The notes under the pieces were generated by a model. That model ran no database searches and was not told the origin of the DNA. It saw nothing but the letters and a program-made list of their open reading frames with translations. Position numbers and translations under genes: made by a program. Shown here in pieces: positions 8,704-17,342 of a stretch of 64,000 nucleotides of DNA. Source of the stretch: Azospirillum rugosum (GTDB taxonomy: Bacteria > Pseudomonadota > Alphaproteobacteria > Azospirillales > Azospirillaceae); NCBI RefSeq assembly GCF_017876155.1, contig NZ_JAGINP010000031.1:1-64000 (forward strand), given 5' to 3'. Numbering within the stretch: position 1 is the first letter of the stretch; each line of letters begins with the position of its first letter.

Positions 8704-9822
8704 ATGAGTGAAGACGTTCAGCGGTCGCTGTTGGAGCACCTGTCGGTCCTTGAGGATCCGCGGCAGAGCTGGAAGGTGGTGTATCCGCTGGAGGAAATTC
8801 TCCTGGTGGTGCTCTGCGCGACCCTGGCGGGGGCCGACGACTTTGTGGAGGCTGCCGAAAGGGCGGGCGCTCACCTTTGCTTCCTGCGCCGGTTTCGGCC
8901 CTTCGCCCGCGGCATCCCGAGCCACGACACGCTGAATGACGTCATCAACGCGCTCGATCCGGGGCTGTTCGAAGAGTGCTTCCTCGCCTGGGTGGCCGGA
9001 CTGCGCCAGGATGGGGAGGCGCTCATCGCGGTGGACGGCAAGACCGCCCGGCGCACCGGCAACCGTCGGCGCGGGCAGTATCCGCTGCATGTGGTCTCCG
9101 CCTGGGCCTCGGCTCAGCGCCTGGTGCTCGCCCAGGAGATCACGACCGGCAAGGCCAAGGAGGATGAGGCGATCCCAGCCTTGCTCGACAAGCTGACGCT
9201 GCGCGGTGCGCTGGTCAGCATCGACGCCGCCGGCACGCACCGGCCGGTGGCCGCCCAGATCGTCGAGGCCGGCGGTGACTATCTGCTGGCGTTCAAGGCC
9301 AACCAGCCTCGGCTGCTGGCGGCCGTGCGGGCCGCCTTCACCGCGGCCGCCACGGTCGCGCCGCTGGAGACGCATGAGCGCTCGCACGGCCGGGTGGAGA
9401 TCCGCCGGCATTGGGTCAGCACCGCGGTGGTGGCGCTGGGCGAGCGGCACTCCTGGCCGGGATTGGCGGCCATCGCCATGGTCGAGTGCACCGCCACGCG
9501 CGCCGGCAAAACCTCCACCGCCACGCGCTACTATCTGAGTTCCCGGCCCCTCACACCGGCTGACTTCGCCGCCGTCGTGCGCGGCCACTGGAGCATCGAG
9601 AACGGGCTGCACTGGGTGCTCGACGTGGTGTTCCGCGACGACCACTGCCGCCTGCGCAGCGGCTTCGGCCCGAGGAACATGGCCCTCGTCAAGCACATTG
9701 CCATGAACCTCCTGAAGGCGACCCCAGAGAACAAGGCCTCCCTCAAGGTCCGCCGAAAAAAGGCAGCATGGTCAACCGATTACCTCGCATCCCTCCTAAC
9801 CGGGCCTGCCGCTCAGGCATAA
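8704..9822 (+). CDS. ISAs1-family DDE transposase
   Basis: A full-length, 372-residue transposase. The N-terminal part has LEDPRQSWKVVYPLEEILL and the C-terminal part GHWSIENGLHWVLDVVFRDD, both hallmarks of the ISAs1/H-repeat family. The catalytic acids are visible as Asp in IAVDGKT, Asp in VSIDAAGTH (often DAMGCQ in relatives) and Glu in SIENGLHW. No frameshift or stop is seen, so the element may still be active. Codon use is GC-rich like the host. Confidence 0.93.
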   Translation: MSEDVQRSLLEHLSVLEDPRQSWKVVYPLEEILLVVLCATLAGADDFVEAAERAGAHLCFLRRFRPFARGIPSHDTLNDVINALDPGLFEECFLAWVAGLRQDGEALIAVDGKTARRTGNRRRGQYPLHVVSAWASAQRLVLAQEITTGKAKEDEAIPALLDKLTLRGALVSIDAAGTHRPVAAQIVEAGGDYLLAFKANQPRLLAAVRAAFTAAATVAPLETHERSHGRVEIRRHWVSTAVVALGERHSWPGLAAIAMVECTATRAGKTSTATRYYLSSRPLTPADFAAVVRGHWSIENGLHWVLDVVFRDDHCRLRSGFGPRNMALVKHIAMNLLKATPENKASLKVRRKKAAWSTDYLASLLTGPAAQA

Positions 9823-9825
9823 CCT

Positions 9826-9847
9826 CCTCTCTCAAGCGATTCCCCTG
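9826..9847 (-). repeat. Right terminal inverted repeat of the IS
   Basis: Inverted partner of 8628-8649; the transposase stop lies four bases inside it. Confidence 0.85.
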
Positions 9848-9898
9848 ACCCCGAAATCCGGCCCTAACGCAAAACCCTCCCAAGGGGAGAGGGGCTTT
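9848..9898. repeat. Family A palindromic repeat, right part after the IS
   Basis: Continues the element broken at 8627 and ends CCCAAGGGGAGAGGGGCTTT, the inverted counterpart of the repeat start at 8461. It abuts the stop codon of the small minus-strand gene, which it may terminate. Confidence 0.7.
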
Positions 9899-10160
9899 AG
9901 GAGGCGTGCCCCTCCACCCTCAACACGCTGGGAAGGTCGCGGAGGAAGGCGGCGCCGCGGTCGGTGGCTTCGAACAGCAGCAGGCCGCTGCGGTCATGGC
10001 CGCGCAGGCGGGCCTCCGCGTCCATGCCCGCGGCCTGCACCGCCTTGGCGAGGTTGGAGACGGCCTGCCAGGTCCAAGCGCGATGCTCGGCCCGGCTGCG
10101 GAAACCCTGCGGGTCCGCGGCGTTGAGGGCGACCGTGAAGGAATGCAGCTCAATGGACAT
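9897..10160 (-). CDS. Small conserved-looking hypothetical protein
   Basis: An 87-residue soluble protein, not recognised. It has mixed composition (MSIELHSFTVALNAADPQGF at the start; RSGLLLFEATDRGAAFLRDL near the end), normal coding character and a TGGAGCTCTC ribosome site before the ATG. An overlapping frame on the same strand is Arg/Pro-rich and looks like a shadow. It may be a small regulatory or structural factor; no function can be assigned. Confidence 0.55.
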   Translation of the reverse strand: MSIELHSFTVALNAADPQGFRSRAEHRAWTWQAVSNLAKAVQAAGMDAEARLRGHDRSGLLLFEATDRGAAFLRDLPSVLRVEGHAS

Positions 10161-10588
10161 GAGAGCTCCAGGGGATTTTCGATCACGCTTTAAGATGTCG
10201 ATAAGAGAGTCGGACTCCGGGCGTTGCGCGCTGCACGGCCCGCCGGACTCAAGGCGCCCGCGCAGGGGCGCCGGACGCCGATGCTATGGTGGAGTGGGGT
10301 GGTAGGTGTCGAGGGACCGGCGAATGGAGCGAGCGCGTGTCCAACGCTCCGCAGGTCCGAATGAAGTCAACGGTCCCGGACGTGCGGCGAGGTCATTCAT
10401 GGGAACGCCAGCGGTTTGAGTGCCCAACAGTGGGAATGTACCCCATGCCGGAACCGCGCGGTGTGACAACAGCAGGGGGCCGCGCGGCGCCGTCACTATA
10501 ACGAACACCGGCGCTTCGTTTCTATTCCAACGAACGGCCGGCCCCGCCTTTCCCGGCGTCTATGCCATGACCGGCCGGGGCACAACCG
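10161..10588. other. Intergenic region without a credible gene
   Basis: About 430 bases. Short frames on both strands lack coding character. A hairpin with arms GGCGCCC (10253-10259) and GGGCGCC (10266-10272) is present without a T run. The region should hold the promoter of the minus-strand small gene and the 3-prime end of the IclR transcript; nothing else is evident. Confidence 0.5.
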
Positions 10589-11386
10589 TTAGCGCGGGAC
10601 GGATAGCTTCTCCGCGCTGGCGATCAGCAGGTCGATCATGGATTTCTGCTCCGCCTCGCCGGTGTCGGCCGGGATGACGAAGCAGATCGTCGCGATGCAC
10701 TGGCGCGACGCGTCGCGCACCGGGGCGGCGAGGCAGGTGGTGAAGCGGTCGACCAGCGCTGTGGTGCGCACATAGCCGTTCTCCCGCGCTTGGCCGATGT
10801 CGTGCAGGAACTCGTCGCGGGCGATGCGGCGGCCGTCGGGCAGCAGGAAATCCTCGTCGGGGATGAAGGACAGGATCTCGTCGGGTTTCAGGTGGTCGAC
10901 CAGCAGGCGCCCCGACGCGGTCCAGGGAATCGGCACCTTGATCCCGATCTCGGAGCTGATGCGGAACATGCGCCGGCCCGGCTCATTCAGCACGACCAGA
11001 TACTTGTCGCCCTCCAGCATGCAGAACTGCGAGGTTTCCCCGGACATCTCCGCAAGGTGCGCCACCTCCACGCGTGCCTTCCGGATCAGGTCGACGCTGT
11101 CCAGGTAATCGCTGCCGTAATAGTGCATCGCCGGGCCGAAATAGACGGTGCCGTCGTCGTCGCGCAGTTCCAGCCAGCGCGCCTCCACCAGCGTGTTGAC
11201 CAGCTCGTACACGGTGGAACGCGGCGTGCCCGTGTCGCGCGCGATGTCCGCGATGCGCGTGGGCGTACGCAGCCGGTGCAGATGCTCCATCAGCGCGATG
11301 ACGCGGTCGATGCCCCGCGCGCGGCCGTTGGCCCGCTCCTCGCCCCGGGCGGGAGCCTTCTTCTCCGCCATCACGCCGTTCGCCAT
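10589..11386 (-). CDS. IclR-family transcriptional regulator of the D-amino-acid/peptide operon
   Basis: A 265-residue regulator from MANGVMAEKK; an ATG 12 codons earlier is less likely because AAAGGATG sits in front of this one. The N-terminal winged helix-turn-helix spans about 25-85 (TRIADIARDTGTPRSTVYELVNTL) and the rest is the IclR effector domain (TSQFCMLEGDKYLVVL, IPWTASGRLLVDHL, YVRTTALVDRF). It is transcribed divergently from the transporter operon at 11536 across a 149-bp gap holding three regularly spaced repeats, so it very likely controls that operon. The ligand may be a D-amino acid or acyl derivative; that is inference. Confidence 0.9.
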   Translation of the reverse strand: MANGVMAEKKAPARGEERANGRARGIDRVIALMEHLHRLRTPTRIADIARDTGTPRSTVYELVNTLVEARWLELRDDDGTVYFGPAMHYYGSDYLDSVDLIRKARVEVAHLAEMSGETSQFCMLEGDKYLVVLNEPGRRMFRISSEIGIKVPIPWTASGRLLVDHLKPDEILSFIPDEDFLLPDGRRIARDEFLHDIGQARENGYVRTTALVDRFTTCLAAPVRDASRQCIATICFVIPADTGEAEQKSMIDLLIASAEKLSVPR

Positions 11387-11458
11387 CGCATCACATCCTT
11401 TCAGCCCGTCGTCCGCGAGCATCGCTTAGCACACCAAATTTCGCCTTGCGAACGATTC

Positions 11459-11518
11459 TTGTCCGGTATACCGTTCGCTTGTCCGGAATACAAGAATGTT
11501 GTCCGAAATATCGGACTT
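11459..11518 (+). promoter_or_regulatory. Three tandem 20-bp-period operator repeats
   Basis: TTGTCCG occurs at 11459, 11479 and 11499, exactly 20 bp apart, each continuing as RWATA (full unit TTGTCCGRWATA). The third is also a dyad, GTCCGA-AATA-TCGGAC, and the first contains CGGTATACCG. The block lies between the divergent starts at 11386 and 11536. Face-to-face spacing of two helical turns fits cooperative binding of a tetrameric IclR protein. Confidence 0.65.
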
Positions 11519-11535
11519 GCCGTTTGGGGGGCAGA

Positions 11536-13095
11536 ATGACAAAGGTTTCACGCCGTCTGTTCACCGCCGCTCTGGGCGCGGCCCTGACCACCACTGGAAT
11601 GCTGGGCGCCTGGAGCAGCCCGGCGCTGGCGCAGCAGCCGGGTTCGGTCATCACCGTCGCGACGATCGGGGAGCCGCCGACCCTCGACCCGGTCGGCACC
11701 ACGTCCGACCTGGTCAGCATCATCACCCAGCACATCTTCGAGACGCTGTTCACCTTCGACAAGGACTGGCAGCTCCAGCCGCTGGTGGCCTCCGCCCTGC
11801 CGCAGATCTCGGCCGACGGCAAGACCTACACCATCCCCCTGCGCAGCGGCGTCACCTTCCACGACGGCAGCAAGATGACCGCCGAGGACGTGGTCGCCTC
11901 GCTGGACCACTGGCTGAAGGCCTCCCCGCGCGGCAAGACCGCTGCCCCGATGGTCGACAGCGTCACCGCTAAGGACGCCAACACCGTCGTCATCGCGCTG
12001 AAGGAGCCCTTCGCGCCGCTGACCGCCCTGCTGGCGATGAACAACGGTGCGGCGGCCATCGTGCCGAAGTCGGTCATCGACGGCGCCAACCCGCTGAAGT
12101 CGCTGATCGGCACCGGCCCCTACAAGCTGCTGGAGCACAAGCCCGACCAGTACATCCGGCTGGTGAAGTTCGACGGCTACGCCTCCCCCACCGGCCCGGC
12201 CAGCGGCTACGCCGGCAGCCGCACCGCCAAGATCGGCGAGGTGCGGTTCGTGCCGGTGCCGAACGCGGCCACCCGCGTGTCCGGCGTGCTGGCCGGCCAG
12301 TACCAGTTCGCCGACAGCCTGCCGGCGGAGGCGCTGGGCCGCTTCAAGGGTGTGGCCGGCGTGCAGCCGGTGATCGTCAAGCCCTTCGGCTTCCCGCTGA
12401 TGATCATGAACAGCAAGGCCGGCGTGATGGCCAACCAGAAGCTGCGGCAGGCGGTGCTGACGGCGCTGGAGCCCGGCGACATGCTGCTGGCCGGCTTCGG
12501 CGACCCCGCCTTCATCGCGCCGGAAGGCTCCATCTACGCGCCGGGCACGCCCTATTACGACGCGGCCAGCGCCAAGCCCTACGGCGAGCACGGACTGTCC
12601 AAGGCGACGGAGCTGCTGAAGGCCGCCGGCTACAAGGGCGAGCCGATCCGCATCATGACCTCCACCCAGTACGAGTTCCTCTACAAGATGAGCCTGGTCG
12701 CCCAGGCCCAGCTTGAGGCGGCGGGCTTCAAGGTGGATCTCCAGGTGCTGGACTGGGCGACGCTGCTGCAGAAGCGCGGCGACGAGAAGGCCTGGGACGC
12801 CTTCTTCACCTACCACACCTTCGTGCCGGAGCCGTCGCTGATCACGGTCATGAACCCCAGCTATCCGGGCTGGTGGGACACGCCCGCCAAGAAGGAGGCG
12901 CTCGCCGCCTTCAACCGCGAGATGGACCCGGCCGCCCGCAAGGCGAAGTGGGTGGAGATCCAGAAGCTGTTCTACAGCGAAGTGCCGAGCATCAAGGTCG
13001 GCGAGTTCTACAACCTCGCCGCGGCCAGCGACAAGCTGACCAACTACACGCCGACCCCCTGGCCCTTCTTCTGGAACGCCGACCTGAAGAACTGA
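11536..13095 (+). CDS. ABC transporter periplasmic binding protein, peptide family 5
   Basis: A 519-residue extracytoplasmic solute-binding protein of the DppA/OppA type. The N terminus (MTKVSRRLFTAALGAALTTT to ALAQQ) is a signal peptide, with a twin-Arg-like SRRLF. The mature part has the family hallmarks GEPPTLDPVG, TYTIPLRSGVTFHDGSKMTAEDV and IGTGPYKL. It heads the operon with dppBC-like permeases, the D-aminoacylase, RidA, the D-serine dehydratase-like enzyme and two ATPases, so the ligand may be N-acyl-D-amino acids or D-amino-acid peptides. A family B hairpin repeat follows its stop. An ATG 30 codons upstream would place the operator inside the gene and is rejected. Confidence 0.93.
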   Translation: MTKVSRRLFTAALGAALTTTGMLGAWSSPALAQQPGSVITVATIGEPPTLDPVGTTSDLVSIITQHIFETLFTFDKDWQLQPLVASALPQISADGKTYTIPLRSGVTFHDGSKMTAEDVVASLDHWLKASPRGKTAAPMVDSVTAKDANTVVIALKEPFAPLTALLAMNNGAAAIVPKSVIDGANPLKSLIGTGPYKLLEHKPDQYIRLVKFDGYASPTGPASGYAGSRTAKIGEVRFVPVPNAATRVSGVLAGQYQFADSLPAEALGRFKGVAGVQPVIVKPFGFPLMIMNSKAGVMANQKLRQAVLTALEPGDMLLAGFGDPAFIAPEGSIYAPGTPYYDAASAKPYGEHGLSKATELLKAAGYKGEPIRIMTSTQYEFLYKMSLVAQAQLEAAGFKVDLQVLDWATLLQKRGDEKAWDAFFTYHTFVPEPSLITVMNPSYPGWWDTPAKKEALAAFNREMDPAARKAKWVEIQKLFYSEVPSIKVGEFYNLAAASDKLTNYTPTPWPFFWNADLKN

Positions 13096-13107
13096 GCGCC
13101 TGAGCAT

Positions 13108-13266
13108 TCTCCCCTCTCCCTGCTCCGCAGGGAGAGGGAGGGACCCGCCGCCATGTGGCGGGAGGGTGAGGGCTAGGTCCTTTCGAGAATCTTGGCCCGA
13201 GAAACCAAGCCCTCACCCTCCCACTTCGTGGGCCCCTCCCTCTCCCGCCGGAGGCGGGAGAGGGGA
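13108..13266. repeat. Family B extragenic palindromic repeat
   Basis: Composite inverted repeat: CCCTCTCCC/GGGAGAGGGAGGG on the left, CCCTCACCCTCCCAC and CTCCCTCTCCCGCC on the right, with a short spacer containing TTTCGAGAATC. Other copies are at 25358-25500 and 62674-62819. It lies between binding-protein and permease genes of one operon, 13 bases after the stop. Confidence 0.8.
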
Positions 13267-13286
13267 CCTCATCCGGGACAGCACCC

Positions 13287-14228
13287 ATGTTCGTGTACAT
13301 CGTGCGCCGGCTTGCCGGCATGATGGTCGTCATGCTCATCGTCGCGGCGGTGGTCTTCGTGATCGCCCGCGTCGTTCCGGGCGACCCCGCCGCCGTCATG
13401 CTGGGCTCCTCCGCCACGCCGGAGGACATCGCCGCGCTGCGCTCCCGCCTCGGGCTCGACCAGCCGCTGCTGGCCCAGTTCATCCTCTACCTGGGGCAGA
13501 TCGCGCGCTTCGACCTCGGCGATTCCATCTTCCTGAACCGCCCGGTGGTGCAGGCCCTGGCCGAGCGGTCGGAGCTGACCGGCCTCTTGACGCTGATGTC
13601 CGTCGGGATCGCGGTGCTGATCGGCGTGCCGGTGGGCATCCTGTCCGCGGCCAAGCGCGGCCGCTGGATCGACCAGACCGCACTCGGCATCGCCATGCTG
13701 GCGGCCAGCGTGCCCAGCTTCTGGATCGGCCTGACGCTCATCAAGTATCTGGCGGTGGACCTCACCTGGTTCCCGGTCGCCGGCTACGGCGCGCCCGACG
13801 CCAGCTTCGGGGAGCGGCTGCGCCACCTCGTCCTGCCGGCCATCGCGCTGGGCATCCCCAATTCCGCGCTGATCCTGCGCTTCACCCGGACCAGCATGCT
13901 GGACGTGCTCGGCGACGACTATGTGCGCACGGCGCGGGCCAAGGGCCTGCCCCCGATGGTCGTGGTGCTGAAGCACGCGCTGCGCAACGCCATGATCCCG
14001 ATCCTGACGGTCATCGGCCTGACCGCCGCGGTGATGATCGCCGGCGCCATCGTGACGGAGACGGTGTTCGGCCTGCCCGGCGTCGGCAATCTGATCGTCT
14101 CGGCCGTGCTGCGCCGCGATTACCCGGTGATCCAGGGCGCGCTGCTGGTCGTGTCCGCCATCTACGTCCTCATCAACCTGTCGGTCGACCTGCTCTACGC
14201 CGTGGTCGATCCGCGGGTCCGCTACTGA
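13287..14228 (+). CDS. ABC transporter permease, DppB type
   Basis: A 313-residue inner-membrane permease with an N-terminal helix (IVRRLAGMMVVMLIVAAVVF), the signature GDPAAVMLGSSATPEDIAALR loop typical of DppB/OppB proteins, and about six membrane segments. The EAA-type coupling loop reads YVRTARAKGLPPMVVVLKHALRN (seen in two parts). It pairs with the next gene. It is separated from the binding-protein gene by a family B repeat, which may lower its expression relative to that gene. Confidence 0.92.
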   Translation: MFVYIVRRLAGMMVVMLIVAAVVFVIARVVPGDPAAVMLGSSATPEDIAALRSRLGLDQPLLAQFILYLGQIARFDLGDSIFLNRPVVQALAERSELTGLLTLMSVGIAVLIGVPVGILSAAKRGRWIDQTALGIAMLAASVPSFWIGLTLIKYLAVDLTWFPVAGYGAPDASFGERLRHLVLPAIALGIPNSALILRFTRTSMLDVLGDDYVRTARAKGLPPMVVVLKHALRNAMIPILTVIGLTAAVMIAGAIVTETVFGLPGVGNLIVSAVLRRDYPVIQGALLVVSAIYVLINLSVDLLYAVVDPRVRY

Positions 14229-14244
14229 GAAGGGGGCCGTCGCC

Positions 14245-15153
14245 ATGGCAAGCCTTCCCGCCGAACAGCCCTCCACGGTCGTCCAAGCCGCCGGGCCGAA
14301 GCCGCGCAGCCGGTCGCCCTTCGCGCTGCTGATGCGCCGCCTGTTCCGCCGGCCGCTGGTGGTGGTCGCCTTCGTCCTGCTGATCGCCATCCTGGCGGTG
14401 GCGGTGCTGGCGCCCTGGATCGCGCCCTTCAACCCCATGAAGATGGACATCCTGGGCCGGCTGAAGCCGCCGTCCGCCGCCCACTGGTTCGGTACCGACG
14501 AGTTCGGGCGCGACGTGCTGTCCCGCATCATGCTGGGAGCGCAGCTGTCGCTTCTGGTCGGCCTGCTGGTCGTGGTGGTCGCCACCGTGCTCGGCACGCT
14601 GATGGGCCTCGCCGCCGGCTATGTGCGGCGGCTCGACGGGCCGCTGATGCGGGTGACCGACGCGCTGATGGCCTTCCCGGACATCCTGCTGGCCATCGCC
14701 TTCATGGCGGCGCTGGGGCCGTCGCTCTACAACGTCGTGCTGGCGCTGGGCATCGTCTACACGCCGCGCGTCGCCCGCGTGGTGCGCGCCGCGGCGCTGG
14801 TGGTGCGCGAGATGCCCTATGTGGAGGCGGCGACCGCGCTGGGCGCCACCAGCCCGCGCATCGTCTTCCTGCACATCCTGCCGAACCTCGTCTCGCCGAT
14901 CCTGGTGCAGGCCACCTTCATCTTCGCCTACGCGATCCTGACGGAGGCGGCGCTGTCCTTCCTCGGCGTCGGCGTGCCGCCGACCACCCCCACCTGGGGC
15001 AACATGATCGCCGGCGCCCAGCAGTATTTCCAGCAGGCCGACTGGCTGATCCTGTTTCCCGGCTTCGCCATCGTGCTGACCGTGCTGTCGCTCCAGATCG
15101 TCGGCGACGGCCTGCGCGACGCGCTCGACCCGCGCCTCCAGAAGGTGACGTGA
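14245..15153 (+). CDS. ABC transporter permease, DppC type
   Basis: A 302-residue second permease. The N-terminal cytoplasmic tail is followed by a membrane helix (LVVVAFVLLIAILAVAVLAP), the DppC hallmark HWFGTDEFGRDVLSRIM and four to five further helices. The coupling loop reads MPYVEAATALGATSPRIVFLH. Its stop overlaps the start of the deacylase gene (TGATG). With the DppB-like protein it forms the membrane channel of the importer. Confidence 0.92.
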   Translation: MASLPAEQPSTVVQAAGPKPRSRSPFALLMRRLFRRPLVVVAFVLLIAILAVAVLAPWIAPFNPMKMDILGRLKPPSAAHWFGTDEFGRDVLSRIMLGAQLSLLVGLLVVVVATVLGTLMGLAAGYVRRLDGPLMRVTDALMAFPDILLAIAFMAALGPSLYNVVLALGIVYTPRVARVVRAAALVVREMPYVEAATALGATSPRIVFLHILPNLVSPILVQATFIFAYAILTEAALSFLGVGVPPTTPTWGNMIAGAQQYFQQADWLILFPGFAIVLTVLSLQIVGDGLRDALDPRLQKVT

Positions 15154-16751
15154 TGTCCATCCTGATCCGGAACGCCCGCATCCTCGACGGCACCGGCGCC
15201 CCCTGGTTCCCCGGCGACGTGCTGATCGAGGGCGAGCGCATCGCCGCCGTCGCTCCGAAGCTGGACGCCAATGGTGCCGAGGTGGTGGACGCCGCTGGCC
15301 GTTACCTCGCCCCCGGCTTCATCGACGCCCACGCCCACGACGACCTGATCTACCTGCGCCAGCCCGGCCGGCCGGAGAAAGTGGCCCAGGGCGTGACCAC
15401 GGTGGTGGTCGGCAACTGCTCCTTCGGGCTCTACCCGCAGACCCCGGCCAGCGCCGACGGCTTGCGGGAGCATTTCGGCAACCTGCTGGGCACCGTCCGC
15501 CCGGAGGAGAGCTTCGCCGACTTCGCCGCCTACCGCGCGTCGCTGGACGGGCGCGGCATCGCCATCAACCTCGTCTCGCTGGTCGGGCACGCGGCGCTGC
15601 GGCTGGCCGTCATGGGCTGGCAGAACCGCGCCGCCACGCCCGAGGAGCGCGAGGCCATGGCCGCCCTGCTGGCGGAGCAGTTCCGCCAGGGCGCGCACGG
15701 CCTGTCGCTCGGCCTCGTCTACCCGCCCAGCGCCTGGGCCGACACGGCGGAGCTGGTGCGGCTGGCCGAGGTGGTGGCGGAGCATGGCGCGCTGCTGACA
15801 GCCCACGTCCGTTCCTACGAGGGTGGGCTGATCGCCTCGGTCGACGAGTTCCTGGACCTGCTGAAGGCCGGCGGGGCGAGCGGCCTGCTCTCCCACCTCC
15901 AGGCGGCCGGGCGCCCCTATTGGGGCAGCCTGCCGCGCGCCGTGGAGCGGCTGGAGATCGCGCGCAAGGACGGGGTGGACGTCAGCTTCGACATGTACCC
16001 CTACCCCGCCGGGTCCAGCACCATCCTGCAACTGCTGCCCCCGTCGGCGCTCGCCGGCGGCGTGGAGGCGCTGCTCGCCCGCATGGCCGACCCGGACGGC
16101 TTGGCCGCGCTGCGCCGCGCCGTGGAGGAGGGCGAGGCCCCCGCCGACGCCGGCTGGGAGTCCAAGATCCGCCTGATCGGCTGGGAGAACGTCCGCATCG
16201 GCGGCGTGGGGGAGGAGTCCTTCCGCGCGCTGGAGGGCCTGTCCCTGGCGGAAATCGCGGGGACCCGCCGCGAAACGCCTTTCGAAACCCTATCCTGGCT
16301 GATCGCCGCCGACCGCGGCCGGACCAACATCGTGATGTTCCAACTGTCGGAGGACGACCTGGACGTCGCGCTGTCCCACCCGCTGCACATGCTGGGCTCC
16401 GACGGGTTGCCGCGCGAGACCGGCAAGCCCCACCCCCGCGCCTTCGGCGCCTTCCCCCGCTATCTCGCCCGCGCGCTGCGCGGCGAGGGCGGGTTGGGGC
16501 TGGAGGACACCGTCCGCCACATGACCGCCGTCCCGGCGCAGCGCTTCGGCCTGACCGACCGCGGGCTGGTGCGGCCGGGCATGGTGGCCGACCTGACCCT
16601 GTTCACCGCCGACGCGAGCGACCGCGCGACCTTCAGGGATCCGACGCGGTTGCCCCACGGCATCACCGACGTGCTCGTCGCCGGCCGCTTCGTGCTGCGC
16701 GACGGCGAACACACCGGCGCGCGTCCCGGCCGGACGCTGGCGCGCGCCTGA
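15153..16751 (+). CDS. N-acyl-D-amino-acid deacylase (D-aminoacylase family)
   Basis: A 532-residue amidohydrolase-superfamily metalloenzyme. The metal motif DAHAHDD is near residue 67, and the family hallmarks VVVGNCSFGLYP, GLSLGLVYPPS and DMYPYPAGSSTI follow; a C-terminal GMVADLTLF segment closes the composite beta-sandwich. It removes the acyl group from N-acyl-D-amino acids, giving free D-amino acids. The ATG at 15153 overlaps the upstream stop; a GTG one codon earlier is also possible. Its place in a transporter operon with RidA and a D-amino-acid lyase supports this substrate class. Confidence 0.88.
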   Translation: MSILIRNARILDGTGAPWFPGDVLIEGERIAAVAPKLDANGAEVVDAAGRYLAPGFIDAHAHDDLIYLRQPGRPEKVAQGVTTVVVGNCSFGLYPQTPASADGLREHFGNLLGTVRPEESFADFAAYRASLDGRGIAINLVSLVGHAALRLAVMGWQNRAATPEEREAMAALLAEQFRQGAHGLSLGLVYPPSAWADTAELVRLAEVVAEHGALLTAHVRSYEGGLIASVDEFLDLLKAGGASGLLSHLQAAGRPYWGSLPRAVERLEIARKDGVDVSFDMYPYPAGSSTILQLLPPSALAGGVEALLARMADPDGLAALRRAVEEGEAPADAGWESKIRLIGWENVRIGGVGEESFRALEGLSLAEIAGTRRETPFETLSWLIAADRGRTNIVMFQLSEDDLDVALSHPLHMLGSDGLPRETGKPHPRAFGAFPRYLARALRGEGGLGLEDTVRHMTAVPAQRFGLTDRGLVRPGMVADLTLFTADASDRATFRDPTRLPHGITDVLVAGRFVLRDGEHTGARPGRTLARA

Positions 16752-16787
16752 TCATCACACTTACTATAAAGACGCTTGAGAGGAATC

Positions 16788-17171
16788 ATGACCAACCGGA
16801 CGCCGATCTTCGCCGAAAAGGGCGCGAAGCCCGCCGGCCAGTACAGCCACGCCATCGTCGCGAACGGCTTCGTCTATGTGTCCGGCCAGGGGCCGCACCA
16901 TCCGGAAACCGGCGAGAAGCCGGCCGACTTCGCCGGCGAGGTGCGCCAGACGCTGCGCAACCTGGAGATCATCCTGAAGGCCGCCGGCACTGATCTTGCC
17001 CACGTGGTGAAGGTGAACAGCTACCTCAGCGACCTCGCGCGCTTCCAGGAATACAACGCCATCTATTCGGAGTTCTTCCCCGCCGAGCCGCCGGCCCGCA
17101 CCACCATCGGCTGCCAGCTGAACAACATCCAGGTGGAGATCGACTGCATCGCGGTTCTGCCGACGAAGTAA
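16788..17171 (+). CDS. RidA-family imine/enamine deaminase
   Basis: A 127-residue member of the YjgF/YER057c/UK114 family, starting MTNRTPIF after GAGAGGAA. The family arginine is in PARTTIGC and the C-terminal glutamate in VEIDCIAVLP. RidA proteins hydrolyse reactive 2-aminoacrylate and other imines released by PLP enzymes. Here the next gene encodes a D-serine dehydratase-like PLP enzyme, so a protective or product-completing role is a good inference. A family A repeat follows. Confidence 0.9.
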   Translation: MTNRTPIFAEKGAKPAGQYSHAIVANGFVYVSGQGPHHPETGEKPADFAGEVRQTLRNLEIILKAAGTDLAHVVKVNSYLSDLARFQEYNAIYSEFFPAEPPARTTIGCQLNNIQVEIDCIAVLPTK

Positions 17172-17174
17172 GTC

Positions 17175-17314
17175 AAAAGCCCCTCTCCCTTGAGGGGAGA
17201 GGGGTTGGGGTGAGGGTGAAACATCGGCAATTGCCGAACGCAGGTTCATTTCCGCCCTACCGGGCGTAACGACCCCTCATCCCACCCCTTCTCCCCCAAG
17301 GGGAGAAGGGCTCC
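17175..17314. repeat. Family A extragenic palindromic repeat
   Basis: Starts AAAAGCCCCTCTCCCTTGAG and ends CCAAGGGGAGAAGGGCT, with an inner CGGGCGTAACGACCCCTCA that matches 71-90. It lies in the D-amino-acid operon between ridA and the PLP-enzyme gene. Confidence 0.8.
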
Positions 17315-17342
17315 TACTGCTCTCTTGTCACGGAGCCGATCC

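Larger units (their letters stand above)
8628..9847 (+). mobile_element. Complete ISAs1-family insertion sequence (1220 bp)
   Basis: Bounded by 22-bp imperfect terminal inverted repeats, starting CAGGGTGATCGCTTGAAA on the left and, inverted, CAGGGGAATCGCTTGAGA on the right (18 of 22 identical by eye). One intact transposase fills the inside. The flanks carry ACCCCGA on both sides (8618-8624 and 9848-9854); taken as a 10-bp duplication, 7 of 10 bases agree, so the duplication is weak or has decayed. The target is a palindromic family A repeat. Confidence 0.85.

Noticed and set aside
10284..10677. Short frames in the gap before the IclR gene
   Set aside because: They have weak or no ribosome sites, Arg/Pro-rich composition and no family motif.
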